A stretch of DNA of 64,000 nucleotides from Candidatus Thermoflexus tengchongensis (GTDB taxonomy: Bacteria; Chloroflexota; Anaerolineae; Thermoflexales; Thermoflexaceae), in the NCBI GenBank assembly GCA_016842085.1, contig JAEVEX010000040.1, positions 1-64,000 on the forward strand, given 5' to 3'. The notes under the pieces are model-generated. The model ran no database searches, was not told the origin of the DNA, and saw only the letters and a program-made list of their open reading frames with translations. The position numbers and the translations under genes were made by a program. This document shows positions 8,870 through 18,226 of the stretch, in pieces; position 1 is the first letter of the stretch; every line of letters starts with the position of its first letter.

Positions 8870-8880
8870 TTACACTGTAA
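8870..8880. promoter_or_regulatory. Candidate operator of the AbrB/Doc pair
   Basis: TTACACTGTAA is a near-perfect palindrome 24 bases before the antitoxin start, inside the likely promoter. Antitoxins with AbrB-type DNA-binding ends usually autoregulate at such sites. Assignment is by position only. Confidence 0.35.
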
Positions 8881-8904
8881 ACACACCTTGAGGAAAAGCA
8901 TGCC

Positions 8905-9147
8905 ATGGTGCGGAAAATCTTCCGGGCGGGCAACAGCCTCGTCGTCTCCCTCCCCAAGGACATCCTGGACATGCTGGGCCTGGATGAAGGAGCGGAGGTC
9001 TCCGTGGAGATGGACCGGGAGCGGCGACGGATCATCATCACTCCGGTAGATCTCGCTCTCCCCGGCGTCAACGAGGAGTTCGCCCGCCAGGTCACCGAGT
9101 TCATTGAGCAGTACCGCCCCGCTCTGGAGGCCCTGGCCCGGCGATGA
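8905..9147 (+). CDS. AbrB/MazE-type antitoxin
   Basis: 80 aa. Residues 1-45 form a SpoVT/AbrB swapped-hairpin DNA-binding domain (KIFRAGNSLVVSLPKDI; LGLDEGAEVSVEMD). Residues 50-80 are a helical tail that would bind and neutralise the toxin. The stop overlaps the toxin start by ATGA, the classic type II layout. Upstream GAGGA (8890-8894) serves as the ribosome site. Doc toxins are best known with Phd antitoxins; AbrB-type partners are also common in environmental genomes. Autoregulation is expected but not shown. Confidence 0.9.
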   Translation: MVRKIFRAGNSLVVSLPKDILDMLGLDEGAEVSVEMDRERRRIIITPVDLALPGVNEEFARQVTEFIEQYRPALEALARR

Positions 9148-9533
9148 GAGGCCTTACCATTGAGCAGGTGCTCTTCCTCCATGCTCGCCTCATCGAGGAA
9201 ACGGGCGGCGCTCACGGGGTCCGCGACCTCTCCCTGATGGAGTCAGCAGTGGCCCGCCCCTGGGCAACCTTCGGCGGCCGCGACCTCTACCCGGACCTCT
9301 TCTCCAGAGCGGCCGCCCTGATGGACTCCCTGATCCACAATCATCCCTTCGTGGACGGCAACAAGGGCACGGGGATCGCTGCCGCAGCCCTCTTCCTCCG
9401 TCAGAACGGCTATCGTCTCACCGACACGAACGAGGAACTGGAGGGATTCACCCGGCGGGTCGCGGAATCCCGGCGGGGCATCGCGGAAATCGCCGCATGG
9501 CGGAGAACCCACACCGCCCCCGAAGACCGGTAG
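9144..9533 (+). CDS. doc: Doc (death-on-curing) family toxin
   Basis: 129 aa, the normal length for Doc. The Fic-fold core is HNHPFVDGNKGTG at residues 69-81, followed by AAALFLRQNGYRL. Doc proteins phosphorylate EF-Tu and stop translation. The usual end of the motif is D-G-N-K-R-T; here the Arg is Gly (codon GGC), and this residue normally helps hold the nucleotide phosphates. The toxin may therefore be weakened. It is translationally coupled to the AbrB-type antitoxin upstream. Confidence 0.9.
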   Translation: MRGLTIEQVLFLHARLIEETGGAHGVRDLSLMESAVARPWATFGGRDLYPDLFSRAAALMDSLIHNHPFVDGNKGTGIAAAALFLRQNGYRLTDTNEELEGFTRRVAESRRGIAEIAAWRRTHTAPEDR

Positions 9534-9633
9534 CCTCCCCGGCTCCCTGCGACCCGCTGCAAACCCCTCCTCTTCGAGCGCCCCAGCAGCTTCCTCAGTT
9601 CCCGCAGGTTGTTGCAGGCCGCCTTCAGACGGT

Positions 9634-9661
9634 GTGGGGCAACTGCTCGCAGTTGCCCCAC
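9634..9661. terminator. Hairpin between doc and cofD
   Basis: A perfect 12-base stem (GTGGGGCAACTG / CAGTTGCCCCAC) with loop CTCG. No T-run follows, so it may be a repeat-type hairpin more than a classic terminator. A close relative (GGGCAACTGC / GCAGTTGCCC) stands at 55916-55937 after miaB. The rest of 9534-9819 shows nothing else. Confidence 0.5.
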
Positions 9662-9819
9662 GCCGCGCCGGGCCCCCGCGAGGGGGCCTGCACGATGCAG
9701 GCGAACAGCCTGCGCTACGCCAAAAACTGCATCATTTCTCGTGAATGGCGTAAGTCATGCTGTGGATCATCCGGAGTGAAATCGGGGATCATCCGCCGCG
9801 GAACGGCGAGGCCCTGCGC

Positions 9820-10743
9820 TCAGGAGGCCACCCATCGCAGGATTTCCTCCGCGAGACGGGCGCGCGCCGATGGGTCCAGGATCACGATATCGGTGACCAG
9901 CGGGCGGATCCCCATGGCCTCCACCGCGGGGGCCAGGGCCGCATCGGCGCGATCGAGCACAAAGCCGTCCAGGAAGGACCGATAGCAGCGGGCGACGCCG
10001 AGAGCGGAAGGGGCCTCTCCCAGCTCGGCCATCATTTTGGCCGCCGGCCCTTTCAGCGCCTGCCCGCCGATGATGGGCGAGACCGCCACGACGGTTCGAT
10101 CCTGCAACAGCTCCCGAACGCCCGGAAGGGCCAGGATGGGGCCGATGCTCACATACGGATTCGAGGGGGCGATCACCACCAGATCCGCCCCCTCCAGAGC
10201 GGCTCGGGCCTCCGGGGATAGCCGCGCCCCTTCCAGCCCCTCCCAGCGAAAGCTCCGCACCCGGGGCTGGCACCCCCGGCGCACGAAATACTCCTGGAAC
10301 GGCAGCGGCCCCTCCTCGGTTTCCACAATGGTCCGCACCGGCTCATCGCTCATCGGCCAGATGGCCGCGCGCACCCCCAGGGCGCGACAGAGACGGGCGG
10401 TGACCTCGCTCAGCCGCAGACCCTGACGCAACAGGAAGGTCCGATAGACATGCGTGGCCAGATCCCGATCCCCGATCCGGAACCAGGTCTCCCCGCCGTA
10501 TCGCCCGAGCATCTCCAGGGCCCCCCAGGTGTCCCCCTGGATCCCCCATCCGGTCTCCGGGTTGGCGATCCCCGCCAGGGTATACATCACCGTATCGAGG
10601 TCCGGACACACCAGAAGGCCGTGCCATTCGAAATCATCGCCGGTGTTCACGATCACCGTGAGATCCTCCGGCAGCACCGCGCGGGCGAAGCCATCTGCCA
10701 TCCGCGCGCCGCCCACCCCTCCGGCCAGAACCACGATCCGCAT
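9820..10743 (-). CDS. cofD: CofD, 2-phospho-L-lactate transferase family
   Basis: 307 aa, family length. The N-terminal LAGGVGGARMADGF is the CofD nucleotide-binding loop. VNTGDDFEWHGLLVCPDLDTV and VVIAPSNPYVSIGPIL are further family signatures. The enzyme joins a lactate- or enolpyruvate-type phosphate unit to the deazaflavin Fo to give F420-0. ATG 10743 is preceded by AGGAGGAAC. No other F420 gene (cofC, cofE, cofG, cofH) lies nearby, so the pathway, if present, is scattered. It is divergent from dnaG. Confidence 0.92.
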   Translation of the reverse strand: MRIVVLAGGVGGARMADGFARAVLPEDLTVIVNTGDDFEWHGLLVCPDLDTVMYTLAGIANPETGWGIQGDTWGALEMLGRYGGETWFRIGDRDLATHVYRTFLLRQGLRLSEVTARLCRALGVRAAIWPMSDEPVRTIVETEEGPLPFQEYFVRRGCQPRVRSFRWEGLEGARLSPEARAALEGADLVVIAPSNPYVSIGPILALPGVRELLQDRTVVAVSPIIGGQALKGPAAKMMAELGEAPSALGVARCYRSFLDGFVLDRADAALAPAVEAMGIRPLVTDIVILDPSARARLAEEILRWVAS

Positions 10744-10882
10744 GGCGTGTTCCTCCTGCTCGATTTCGCTCAGGGTATGGTTCAGGATGGCCCGATATGC
10801 GCACTCCAGCGATCCGCTGGTGATTGGACGAGCTGGACCTCCGCCGGGAAACCCGCTGTGCCACCCCGGACCCGATCAGGAT

Positions 10883-10911
10883 TTGGCATGATCCTTTCAG
10901 ACCGCTATGAT
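10883..10911 (+). promoter_or_regulatory. Sigma-70 promoter for dnaG
   Basis: TTGGCA (10883-10888), a 17-base spacer and TATGAT (10906-10911), ending 79 bases before the dnaG start. Each hexamer matches consensus at five of six positions. It would drive dnaG and possibly rpoD. Confidence 0.65.
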
Positions 10912-10990
10912 GGAAAGACAGACACGCACGATGGACCGCATCCTTCGTAACGAAGACAGGGCAAAGCGCTACGCGCTCCGCGAGAGGCCT

Positions 10991-12934
10991 ATGTCCCTGA
11001 TCGAGGACATTAAATCCCGACTGGATATCGTAGAGATCATCGGCGAGAGCGTCCAGCTGCGCCGCTCGGGGAAGAACTATATCGGGTTCTGCCCCTTCCA
11101 CCACAATGTGCACACGCCGGCCTTTGTGGTGTTCCCCGATACCCAGACATGGCGATGTTTCGGCGCCTGCAACACCGGCGGGGATATCTTCCAGTTCGTG
11201 ATGCGGCGGGACGGGCTGACCTTCCCGGAGGCCCTGCGGGTCCTGGCCCAGCGGGCCGGTATTCCCCTCGAGCCGAAGACACCGGAGGCCGAGGCCCTGG
11301 AACGGGAGCGCGCGCGCCTGCGTGAGGTCCTGGAGGCCGCTGCCCTGTTCTATCAGCACCAGCTCCGCCAGACACCGGAGGCCGAGCCCGCGCGCGCGGT
11401 TCTGGCCGCCCGCGGGCTCACCGCTGAAACCATCGAGCGCTTCGGCCTGGGGTATAGCCCCAGCGCATGGCACGCCCTGATCGATTTCATGCGCCGCCGG
11501 GGCTTCTCGATGGAAGACCTCCAGGCCGCCGGCCTGGTGGTGGTCCGGGAGGACGGCACGGCCTTCGATCGGTTCCGGGGCCGCCTGATGATCCCCATCC
11601 GCGATCCCCAGGGCCATGTGATCGGCTTCGGAGCCCGGGCGCTGGGCGGGGAGGAGCCGAAGTATCTCAATTCCCCTCAGACGCCCCTCTTCGACAAAAG
11701 CGCGGTGCTCTTCGCCCTGGATCTGGCCCGCGCGGAGATCCGGCGGACCGGCGTGGCCGTGATCGTCGAGGGGTATTTCGATGCGATCATGGCCCATCAG
11801 GCGGGCTTCACCAACGTGGTGGCCGCGCTGGGAACCAGCCTCAGCGAGGCGCAGCTACGCCTGCTGAGCCGCGGGCTGAAGCGCCTGGTGCTGGCCCTGG
11901 ACGCCGACCCGGCCGGGATGCACGCCGTGCTGCGAGGGCTGGCCTCCGCCCGCGAGGCGTTCCCCGAGACCACCCTGGAGCTCGGCCCCCGCGGGTTGAT
12001 CCACCTGAGCGGCCAGCTGGGGGTGGACCTGCGGGTGCTGGCCCTGCCGGAAGGGGTGGATCCCGATGAGCTCATCCGCCGCGATCCCCAGGAATGGGCC
12101 CGGGCGGTGGAGAACGCGCGCCCGGTCATCGCCTTCCTCCTGGATTACCTGGCCGCCCAGCACCGCCTGGAGGATCCGAAAGGGAAAGCCGCCTTCGTGC
12201 GGGAGATCGTCCCCATCCTCGCCGCTATCCCGGATCCGGTGGAGCGGGATGTCTACATCCAGCAGGCCGCCCGCATGGCCCGGCTGAACGAGCGGGTGCT
12301 GCTGGAACAGGTCACCAGCCACCGCATGAGCGGGCATGAGCGGCGAGGGCGGAAAGGATCGGCGGCCCTTCTTCCCTCCACCGGCGAGAAACCCGGGAAA
12401 GGCCTCGAGGCTTTCGGAAGCGGAACGGAGGCGGAGGCCACGCTGCTGGTCATGCTGGGCCTGGGGCCTGACCTGCTGCCCTACCTGAACGTCCGCTTCG
12501 CGGAGCTGGGCCTGGAGCCGTTGACCGAAGAGGATTTCCTGGATTCCACCCACCGGGCCCTCTTCCGGAACCTGACAGAGTTCGGGCCGGTGGAGGATTG
12601 GCCGGAGGAGACGACGGACCCTCAGCGCCCCGGGCTGCTGCGGGCGCTGTGGCTGGAGCTGCTTCAGCGCCGCGGGCCGCTGCTGCGCGGATTCGATCCG
12701 GAAGACCGGCGATGGGCGGAGGAGGCGTTGCGCCTGGCGCTGTGGATCCGCGAACAGCGCCTGAAGGAGATCCTCGAAGATCTCCAGGCGCTGGCGGATT
12801 CCGTGCCGGATTGGCCCCAGGAGGAATTCATGGCAAAATGGCAGGCGCTGGCGGAAGAACTCAATCAGACGCAACGCTTTCGATACCGGCGATGGATGAT
12901 GGATGATCCGCTTTCCACAACCGTCCGACGGTAA
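10991..12934 (+). CDS. dnaG: DNA primase DnaG
   Basis: 647 aa. The zinc finger (C34, H37, C56, C60) has C-x3-C (CFGAC) where most bacteria have C-x2-C. The catalytic core and TOPRIM domain follow, with IVEGYFDA near residue 259 and LALDADPAG about 40 residues later. The C-terminal third should bind the replicative helicase. ATG 10991 is chosen because it gives the standard MSLIEDIKSRLDIVEII start and has GAGAGG upstream. It makes RNA primers at the replication fork. The next gene is rpoD, the old macromolecular-synthesis pairing (dnaG-rpoD). Confidence 0.97.
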   Translation: MSLIEDIKSRLDIVEIIGESVQLRRSGKNYIGFCPFHHNVHTPAFVVFPDTQTWRCFGACNTGGDIFQFVMRRDGLTFPEALRVLAQRAGIPLEPKTPEAEALERERARLREVLEAAALFYQHQLRQTPEAEPARAVLAARGLTAETIERFGLGYSPSAWHALIDFMRRRGFSMEDLQAAGLVVVREDGTAFDRFRGRLMIPIRDPQGHVIGFGARALGGEEPKYLNSPQTPLFDKSAVLFALDLARAEIRRTGVAVIVEGYFDAIMAHQAGFTNVVAALGTSLSEAQLRLLSRGLKRLVLALDADPAGMHAVLRGLASAREAFPETTLELGPRGLIHLSGQLGVDLRVLALPEGVDPDELIRRDPQEWARAVENARPVIAFLLDYLAAQHRLEDPKGKAAFVREIVPILAAIPDPVERDVYIQQAARMARLNERVLLEQVTSHRMSGHERRGRKGSAALLPSTGEKPGKGLEAFGSGTEAEATLLVMLGLGPDLLPYLNVRFAELGLEPLTEEDFLDSTHRALFRNLTEFGPVEDWPEETTDPQRPGLLRALWLELLQRRGPLLRGFDPEDRRWAEEALRLALWIREQRLKEILEDLQALADSVPDWPQEEFMAKWQALAEELNQTQRFRYRRWMMDDPLSTTVRR

Positions 12935-12969
12935 CAGGGGCGCACCGCCGCGGGGCCGCCCCTGGAGGG

Positions 12970-13031
12970 AATGCGGTGCCTAGGCACCGCACTCCAAAAG
13001 AATGCGGTGCCCAGGCACCGCACTCCAAAAG
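12970..13031 (+). repeat. Tandem 31-base hairpin repeat before rpoD
   Basis: Two adjacent 31-base units (12970-13000, 13001-13031) differ at one base. Each holds the palindrome GCGGTGCC-TA/CC-GGCACCGC followed by ACTCCAAAAG. They fill the gap between the dnaG stop and the rpoD ribosome site. They could attenuate or process the dnaG-rpoD message. Confidence 0.85.
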
Positions 13032-13052
13032 TCGGGAAAGGAGTGTCCGCGG

Positions 13053-14609
13053 ATGTCGCAACAGCCATGGGAGAACGATGAAGAGAAGCGGGGCCTCGAA
13101 GAGGAATGGCTGGAGGAAGAGGAGGGGTTCCTGGAGGAGGAAGAGGAGGAGATGGCGGAGGAACCCTTCCCGGAGGAACCTGAGGAGACCGAGCTGGAAG
13201 AGATTGAGAGCGAGGGGATCGAGGAGGAAATCGAGGCCCTCGAGGAATGGTGGGGCCCGGAGGTGGCCGAGGACCCGGTACGGATGTATTTGCGGGAGAT
13301 CAGCCGGGTTCCCCTCCTGGAGCCCACCCAGGAGCTGGATCTGGCCATCCGCCTCCAGGCCCCCCGGCGGCTGGATGAGATCCGCGCCGGCCTGCGCAAG
13401 CCTTCCCAGGCGGATCTGGCGATCGCCATTTATCGGGATCTGATGACCGCATGGGAACAGGCGGTGGAGATGGCGGCCCGGCTCCGTCGTCCGATGCCCC
13501 GCCTGACCGATCTGATCGCCGATGTCAGCCGCCCGGTTCTCGAAGCCCGCGCTCGCTCCCTCGAACCCTATCTGGAGCGCCAGCGAGGCGGCCGCCGGCT
13601 GGCTGAGCTGCTGCAGCTGCTGGTCCGGATCTACACCGACCTGCTGTTGCTCCCCCCGGAGGTGCTTTCGTATCTGGCGGAACAGGCCGACGCGAGTTCG
13701 GCCCCGGCGATCCGCTGGCCGGGCGAGCGCGCCCTTCGCGCCCATCTCCCCTCGGAAGAACGGCTGAGCCGGTGGTGGCGGCACGTGCGGGATCAGGCGG
13801 CGGAAGCCCGTTCGTGGCTGATCCGGGCCAACCTGCGCCTGGTGGTGAGCGTGGCCAAGAAATACATCGGCCGCGGCGTCTCCTTCCTGGACCTGATCCA
13901 GGAGGGGAACCTGGGGTTGTTGCGCGCGGTGGAGAAATTCGATCCGGGGCGGGGCTTCAAGTTCTCCACCTATGCCACCTGGTGGATCCGCCAGGCCATC
14001 ACCCGCGCCATCGCCGATCAGGCCCGCACCATCCGCATCCCGGTGCATCTGGCGGAGTTCCTGAGCCGGCTGATGCGGGCCCAGCAGAAGCTCCAGCAGG
14101 CCCTGGGACGGGATCCCACCCCGGAGGAGCTGGCGCTGGAAGTGAACCTGCTCTCCCCCCAGGAGGTCCTGGAGATCCAGGCGGCCTGGAACGCCAACCA
14201 GCCCCTGCCGCCCTATCTGGCCCGCCGGCTCCGGGAGGCCACCCGGAAGGTGGAGCGGGCGCTGCGCTGGGCCGCTGAGCCGATGTCGCTGGAAACGCCG
14301 GTGGGGGAGGAGGAGGACAGCGAGCTGGCGGATTTCATCGAGGATCAGGGAACCCGCAGCCCGCTGGAGGAGGCCCACCTGACCATGCTCCGCGAACAGC
14401 TCCGCGAGATCCTGGATACCCTTCCGGAGCGGGAGCGGCAGGTGCTGGAGGTCCGCTTCGGGCTGAAGGACGGCCAGTGGCGGACCCTGGATGAGGTGGG
14501 GCAGATGTTCGGGCTGACCCGGGAGCGGATCCGGCAGATCGAAAGCAAGGCGCTGCGCAAGCTGCGCCACCCGCACTACAGCCGGCGATTGAAGGATTAC
14601 CTGAGCTGA
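13053..14609 (+). CDS. rpoD: Primary sigma factor RpoD/SigA
   Basis: 518 aa. ATG 13053 has AAAGGAG nine bases upstream. Residues 8-70 are extremely acidic (Glu runs), replacing region 1.1. Region 1.2 is [16 protein letters not shown]. Region 2 has [28 protein letters not shown] and [13 protein letters not shown], the last of these contacting the -10. Region 4 ends in [19 protein letters not shown], the -35 reader. Completeness of all regions points to the housekeeping factor, not an alternative one. A longer than usual non-conserved stretch lies between 1.2 and 2. Confidence 0.96.
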   Translation: MSQQPWENDEEKRGLEEEWLEEEEGFLEEEEEEMAEEPFPEEPEETELEEIESEGIEEEIEALEEWWGPEVAEDPVRMYLREISRVPLLEPTQELDLAIRLQAPRRLDEIRAGLRKPSQADLAIAIYRDLMTAWEQAVEMAARLRRPMPRLTDLIADVSRPVLEARARSLEPYLERQRGGRRLAELLQLLVRIYTDLLLLPPEVLSYLAEQADASSAPAIRWPGERALRAHLPSEERLSRWWRHVRDQAAEARSWLIRANLRLVVSVAKKYIGRGVSFLDLIQEGNLGLLRAVEKFDPGRGFKFSTYATWWIRQAITRAIADQARTIRIPVHLAEFLSRLMRAQQKLQQALGRDPTPEELALEVNLLSPQEVLEIQAAWNANQPLPPYLARRLREATRKVERALRWAAEPMSLETPVGEEEDSELADFIEDQGTRSPLEEAHLTMLREQLREILDTLPERERQVLEVRFGLKDGQWRTLDEVGQMFGLTRERIRQIESKALRKLRHPHYSRRLKDYLS

Positions 14610-14828
14610 TCTCCAGCCGGATAAGCCTCCCTCTATCTCCTGCGCCGATCGGAAATCGGCCTGTATGGGCGCACCGCGCCGGACGTTCACCTCCGCGGAC
14701 GCTTCTTTCAGAAGGTCGACCTTCGCCAACCCCCGGGCCGATGACCGCCCGCTGCCCCACGGGACACCCCCCGGAAACCGACCGGTAGGATGGGCTTCCG
14801 CCCCGACAGGCTTCCGCCACGACAGGCT

Positions 14829-14851
14829 GTCGCCGCTGAAGCGGCTCCTAC
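14829..14851. repeat. Dispersed hairpin repeat, copy 1
   Basis: A 23-base unit starting GTCGCCGCTGAAGCGG and ending CTCCTAC. The core CCGCTGAAGCGG pairs with itself. Other copies are at 15039 and 39608; each is followed within 20-50 bases by a CCGGTAGGA-like tag. Confidence 0.7.
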
Positions 14852-15038
14852 CACCAACAATCCGGTAGGATCCCCTTCCAGCATACCCAAAGGGGGTGGG
14901 GGAGGGGAAAGGATCCGGCTCCTACACGCGGTGGCCAGCGCCCCGTCTGGGGCTATCGATCTCCTCCCCCTCCCCCCCTCATCATATAAGGGGCTTCAGC
15001 CCCGACTTCAACCCCGACGGCTTCCGCCCCAACCTCCG

Positions 15039-15061
15039 GTCGCCGCTAAAGCGGCTCCTAC
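15039..15061. repeat. Dispersed hairpin repeat, copy 2
   Basis: Identical to copy 3 (39608) over all 23 bases and one base different from copy 1. The core CCGCTAAAGCGG forms a short hairpin. A CCGGTAGGAGGC tag and TTTCGCC follow at 15091-15109. Confidence 0.7.
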
Positions 15062-15114
15062 AAACCACTACAAACCACCATCACCGACCATCCGGTAGGA
15101 GGCTTTCGCCCTGA

Positions 15115-16929
15115 CTAAAGGCGAATCATCCGATCCAGGACCATCAAAACGAAGAACAGGAACAGATAAGCGTTCGAGGCGTGATACATCCGGCGGGCGA
15201 TGACCTTCTCCGGCGTCTGCCAGAGGCGAAATGCCAGGAACAGCAGCCAGGCACCCAGCGCCAGCGCCCCGGCCAGATAGATCCGGCCCATCGCTCCAGC
15301 AGCGAAAGGGACCAGGGTGAGCAGCACGAGAAGGATCGTATACAGGAAGGCCCGGAAGGCCGCCGGCCGCGCGCCCGTCACTACCGGCAGCATCGGAACC
15401 CCCGCTTCCCGATAATCCCGCTCCGTCAGGATCGCGAAGGACCAGGTATGGGGAGGCGTCCAGAAGAAGATCAGCGCGAACAGAAACAGCGCCATCGGAT
15501 CAACCCGCCCGGTCACCGCCGCCCAGCCCACCATAGGGGCGAATCCACCGGCTGCGCCTCCGATCACGATGTTCTGCGGCGTCCACCGCTTCAACCCCAT
15601 CGTGTAGATCCCCACATACCAGATCCATCCCGCCAGCGCCAGCAACGCCGCCGTCGTGTTCACAAAGGTCCACAGGAGCAAAAAGCCGAGAACGGAAAAG
15701 AGCACCGCAACCCCGGCCGCCTCCCCCCGTCCCAGCCGGCCGGCCGGGATCGGACGGCGGGCCGTGCGATGCATCCGCCGGTCCAGCTCCGCATCCCATA
15801 CGTTGTTCATCGCATTGGCCCCGCCGGAGATCAGAAAGCCCCCCAGCAGGGTGTAGATGAAGGTCACAATGGGGGGCAACCCGCCCTGGGCGATCATCAT
15901 CGCCCCGGCTGTGGTGACCAGAAGCAGCGCCACGATCCCCGGTTTCGTCAGGGTGAAATAGGGCTCCCATAGATTCCGCAGGCGAACGGTCTCCTCGGGG
16001 ATCCCCTCCACCCATTGCGCCTCGCCCAACGCCCATGTCCAGGCGATCCCCATCGCCGCCCAGATCGCCGTGGCCAGCCCCAGATGCAGGGCGTTCAACA
16101 GCGCCGGAAACCCCATCCACAGGTTGATGGCCCCCAGGCCGATCTGGATCAGATAGAGAACGAAGGCCGTCAGGACCCAGACGAAGATCCCGCGGGATAT
16201 CCCGCGCCAGGTCGCCAGCCGCACCGCGAGCCAGGCCAGCGCCAGGCCCACGCCAAGGGCGACCAGCCGATGCAGCATGTGCACACGGCCCAGCAGATCG
16301 TCCGGCCAGACCACCCACCCCTCGCAGAAAGGCCAGCTCCGGCACGCCCACGAAGCCCCGCTCCCCGTCACGGTCGCCCCCACCAGCGTGAGGGCGAACA
16401 GCCCCATGCCCGTCATGCCGATCCAGCGCATGGCGCTCGCAGCGGGCTGGACCGAGGAAAGCTCCCGATGCGGCGCGTGGGCGGACCAGGGGGCGAAGGC
16501 GCGCACCGCCGCCACCAGCGTCAGGGCCAGGATCGACAGCGCCAGACCCAGATGGACCGCCACCATCGTGGGCGGGAGCTCCAGGATCACCGTGAGCCCG
16601 CCCAGGAGGGCCTGCCCGAACACCAGCCCCAGCGCCCAGAAGAGCGGGCGGTAGAGATCTGGACGCCGCTCCTTCCCCCAGGCGACCAGCGCGGAAAGCG
16701 TTAGCAACGGCGTCACACTGGCCGCCAGAAGCCGGTGGATCCACTCGAACCAGGCGGCGATGTCATCCAGCGGGGGAATCACCCGCCCGTAGCATAACGG
16801 CCAGTCCGGGCACCCCAGACCCGATCCGGTCGTGCGCACCAGCGCCCCCCACATGGTCAGCAGGCCGATCGCCAGCGCCGTGATCCCCAGCAGGATCCGC
16901 AACCCCTTCCAGGCTTTCCCGTTCTGCAT
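15115..16929 (-). CDS. CtaA-CtaB fusion: haem A synthase + haem O synthase
   Basis: 604 aa, entirely membrane. Residues 1-310 are COX15/CtaA-like, with RTTGSGLGCPDWPLC and four His-containing helices (WIHRLLA, VHLGLA, MLHRLVAL, LHLGLA) as haem ligands. Residues 320-604 are CtaB/Cox10-like, a UbiA prenyltransferase with LTKPGIVALLL and the N-x3-D-x3-D metal motif in NNVWDAELD, plus RPIPAGRL. CtaB farnesylates haem b to haem o; CtaA oxidises it to haem a for cytochrome oxidase. Fusion reverses the reaction order and would channel the product. No oxidase genes are in the window. Confidence 0.93.
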   Translation of the reverse strand: MQNGKAWKGLRILLGITALAIGLLTMWGALVRTTGSGLGCPDWPLCYGRVIPPLDDIAAWFEWIHRLLAASVTPLLTLSALVAWGKERRPDLYRPLFWALGLVFGQALLGGLTVILELPPTMVAVHLGLALSILALTLVAAVRAFAPWSAHAPHRELSSVQPAASAMRWIGMTGMGLFALTLVGATVTGSGASWACRSWPFCEGWVVWPDDLLGRVHMLHRLVALGVGLALAWLAVRLATWRGISRGIFVWVLTAFVLYLIQIGLGAINLWMGFPALLNALHLGLATAIWAAMGIAWTWALGEAQWVEGIPEETVRLRNLWEPYFTLTKPGIVALLLVTTAGAMMIAQGGLPPIVTFIYTLLGGFLISGGANAMNNVWDAELDRRMHRTARRPIPAGRLGRGEAAGVAVLFSVLGFLLLWTFVNTTAALLALAGWIWYVGIYTMGLKRWTPQNIVIGGAAGGFAPMVGWAAVTGRVDPMALFLFALIFFWTPPHTWSFAILTERDYREAGVPMLPVVTGARPAAFRAFLYTILLVLLTLVPFAAGAMGRIYLAGALALGAWLLFLAFRLWQTPEKVIARRMYHASNAYLFLFFVLMVLDRMIRL

Positions 16930-17200
16930 TTCATTGATGCTCCTGCAAAAGGTTGAAAGCTCACGCCCGGAGGTTTTGAGGTGATCAGCGCCCCGGGAAG
17001 CCGTCCGCCCCTCCTTCCGGCGCTACGCCTCACCCCAACCTTTACCGGGGAAGAGCCCAGGGAGACTCGCAGCACGAGTTCGCAAGATCATCATACCGAC
17101 AAACCCGGATCTGATCCAGGTATCCTCGCCGAAATTCCATTCGGAAGGTCTGATTTCCGCCGGCCTTCGCCCCGGCGATCCTCGAGGCGGATCGCATACC

Positions 17201-18226
17201 TCATCGGCGCGCGGAAGCATATTCCGTTTCCCTGGGTCGAAGCCCGGTGGATCCGCGAGGCCGGTGCAGACCCCGTCGGTGACGCCAGCGCCACCACACC
17301 CCCACCGGATAGCCACACATCTTGGCTATGTCTCCCCACGCACGGATCAGAGGGACCCATAACAGCATCCGGATCCGATCCCGCCATGGATATCCCTCCC
17401 AGAGCCGGAAGAGGCGGCGATAGGGGACGCGCAGATAGAGCCATCCCCCCAGCAGATAGCCCAGGGCGAACAGGGGATGAACCCCCAGGCTGAGGGCGGC
17501 CAGCGCTGGGATCAGACCCAGGTAGGTGCCGTAGCGGATCGCATGGCGCAGCCGCCACAGATCCGCTTTCCCATCCCCCCGGGCATACCGGTAATATTGC
17601 AGGAAGAACGCCCGCATCGTCGGGCGGGGCCGGAAGTAAACCACCGCCTCAGGGACGAAGGCGAAGGGGCCGAACCGTTCATGCAGGGCGAAATCGAAAA
17701 CCAGATCCTCGCAGTAATCCAGCCACTCGGGATAGCCGCCCACCGCCTCCCATGCGGTTTTGCGGAAAGCGATGGAACGGCTGGAGGGCCAGAAACGATC
17801 CGGACGGATCTCGCGCAGCTCCGGCAACACGGTGGCGGCCATCGCGACCTCAAAGGGCGTGCGGGGATCCGGCAGGAAAAACCCCGCGGCCACCACCGTC
17901 TCCGGCCGCTCCTCGAAGGGGCGGAGCAGATGCGCCAGCCAGTGAGGATGCAGGCGCACCCCGGCATCGGTCACCGCGATGATCTCCCCCTGGGCGGCGG
18001 CGATGGCCCGGTTGCGTCCCTGGGAGATGTTGGTGCCCGGGGCCTCGATCACCCGCAACGGCAGCCGCCGCTCCGCCCGAAGGCGTTCCAGCGTCCCATC
18101 CGTAGACCCCCCATCGGTCACGATCACTTCGTCCGGCGGGCGGGATTGAAGGGCCAGGGAATCCAGCAGTTCCTGAATGGAATCCCTCTCGTTTTTGACC
18201 GTGGCGATCACGGAAACCCGCAACAT
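17201..18226 (-). CDS. Family 2 glycosyltransferase
   Basis: 341 aa. The GT-A fold is clear: VSVIATVKNERDSIQELLDSL, VTDGGSTDGT, ISQGRNRAI and AVTDAGVRLHPHW (the DxD-like site). The C-terminal part has hydrophobic stretches (ALAALSLGVHPLFALGYLLG), so it is probably membrane-attached. It transfers a sugar from a nucleotide donor to a lipid or glycan; the acceptor is unknown. It stands alone, between ctaA-ctaB and the LPxTG gene. ATG 18226 has GGGGGA nine bases upstream, a weak ribosome site. Confidence 0.88.
   Translation of the reverse strand: MLRVSVIATVKNERDSIQELLDSLALQSRPPDEVIVTDGGSTDGTLERLRAERRLPLRVIEAPGTNISQGRNRAIAAAQGEIIAVTDAGVRLHPHWLAHLLRPFEERPETVVAAGFFLPDPRTPFEVAMAATVLPELREIRPDRFWPSSRSIAFRKTAWEAVGGYPEWLDYCEDLVFDFALHERFGPFAFVPEAVVYFRPRPTMRAFFLQYYRYARGDGKADLWRLRHAIRYGTYLGLIPALAALSLGVHPLFALGYLLGGWLYLRVPYRRLFRLWEGYPWRDRIRMLLWVPLIRAWGDIAKMCGYPVGVWWRWRHRRGLHRPRGSTGLRPRETEYASARR

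Larger units (their letters stand above)
14610..15114. other. Gene-free stretch with dispersed hairpin repeats
   Basis: 505 bases between rpoD and the convergent ctaA-ctaB gene. No coding signal. It carries two copies of a 23-base hairpin unit containing CCGCT(A/G)AAGCGG (14829-14851, 15039-15061), CCGGTAGGA tags at about 14871 and 15090, and repeated phrases such as GGCTTCCGCCCC. See the repeat entries. Confidence 0.7.
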
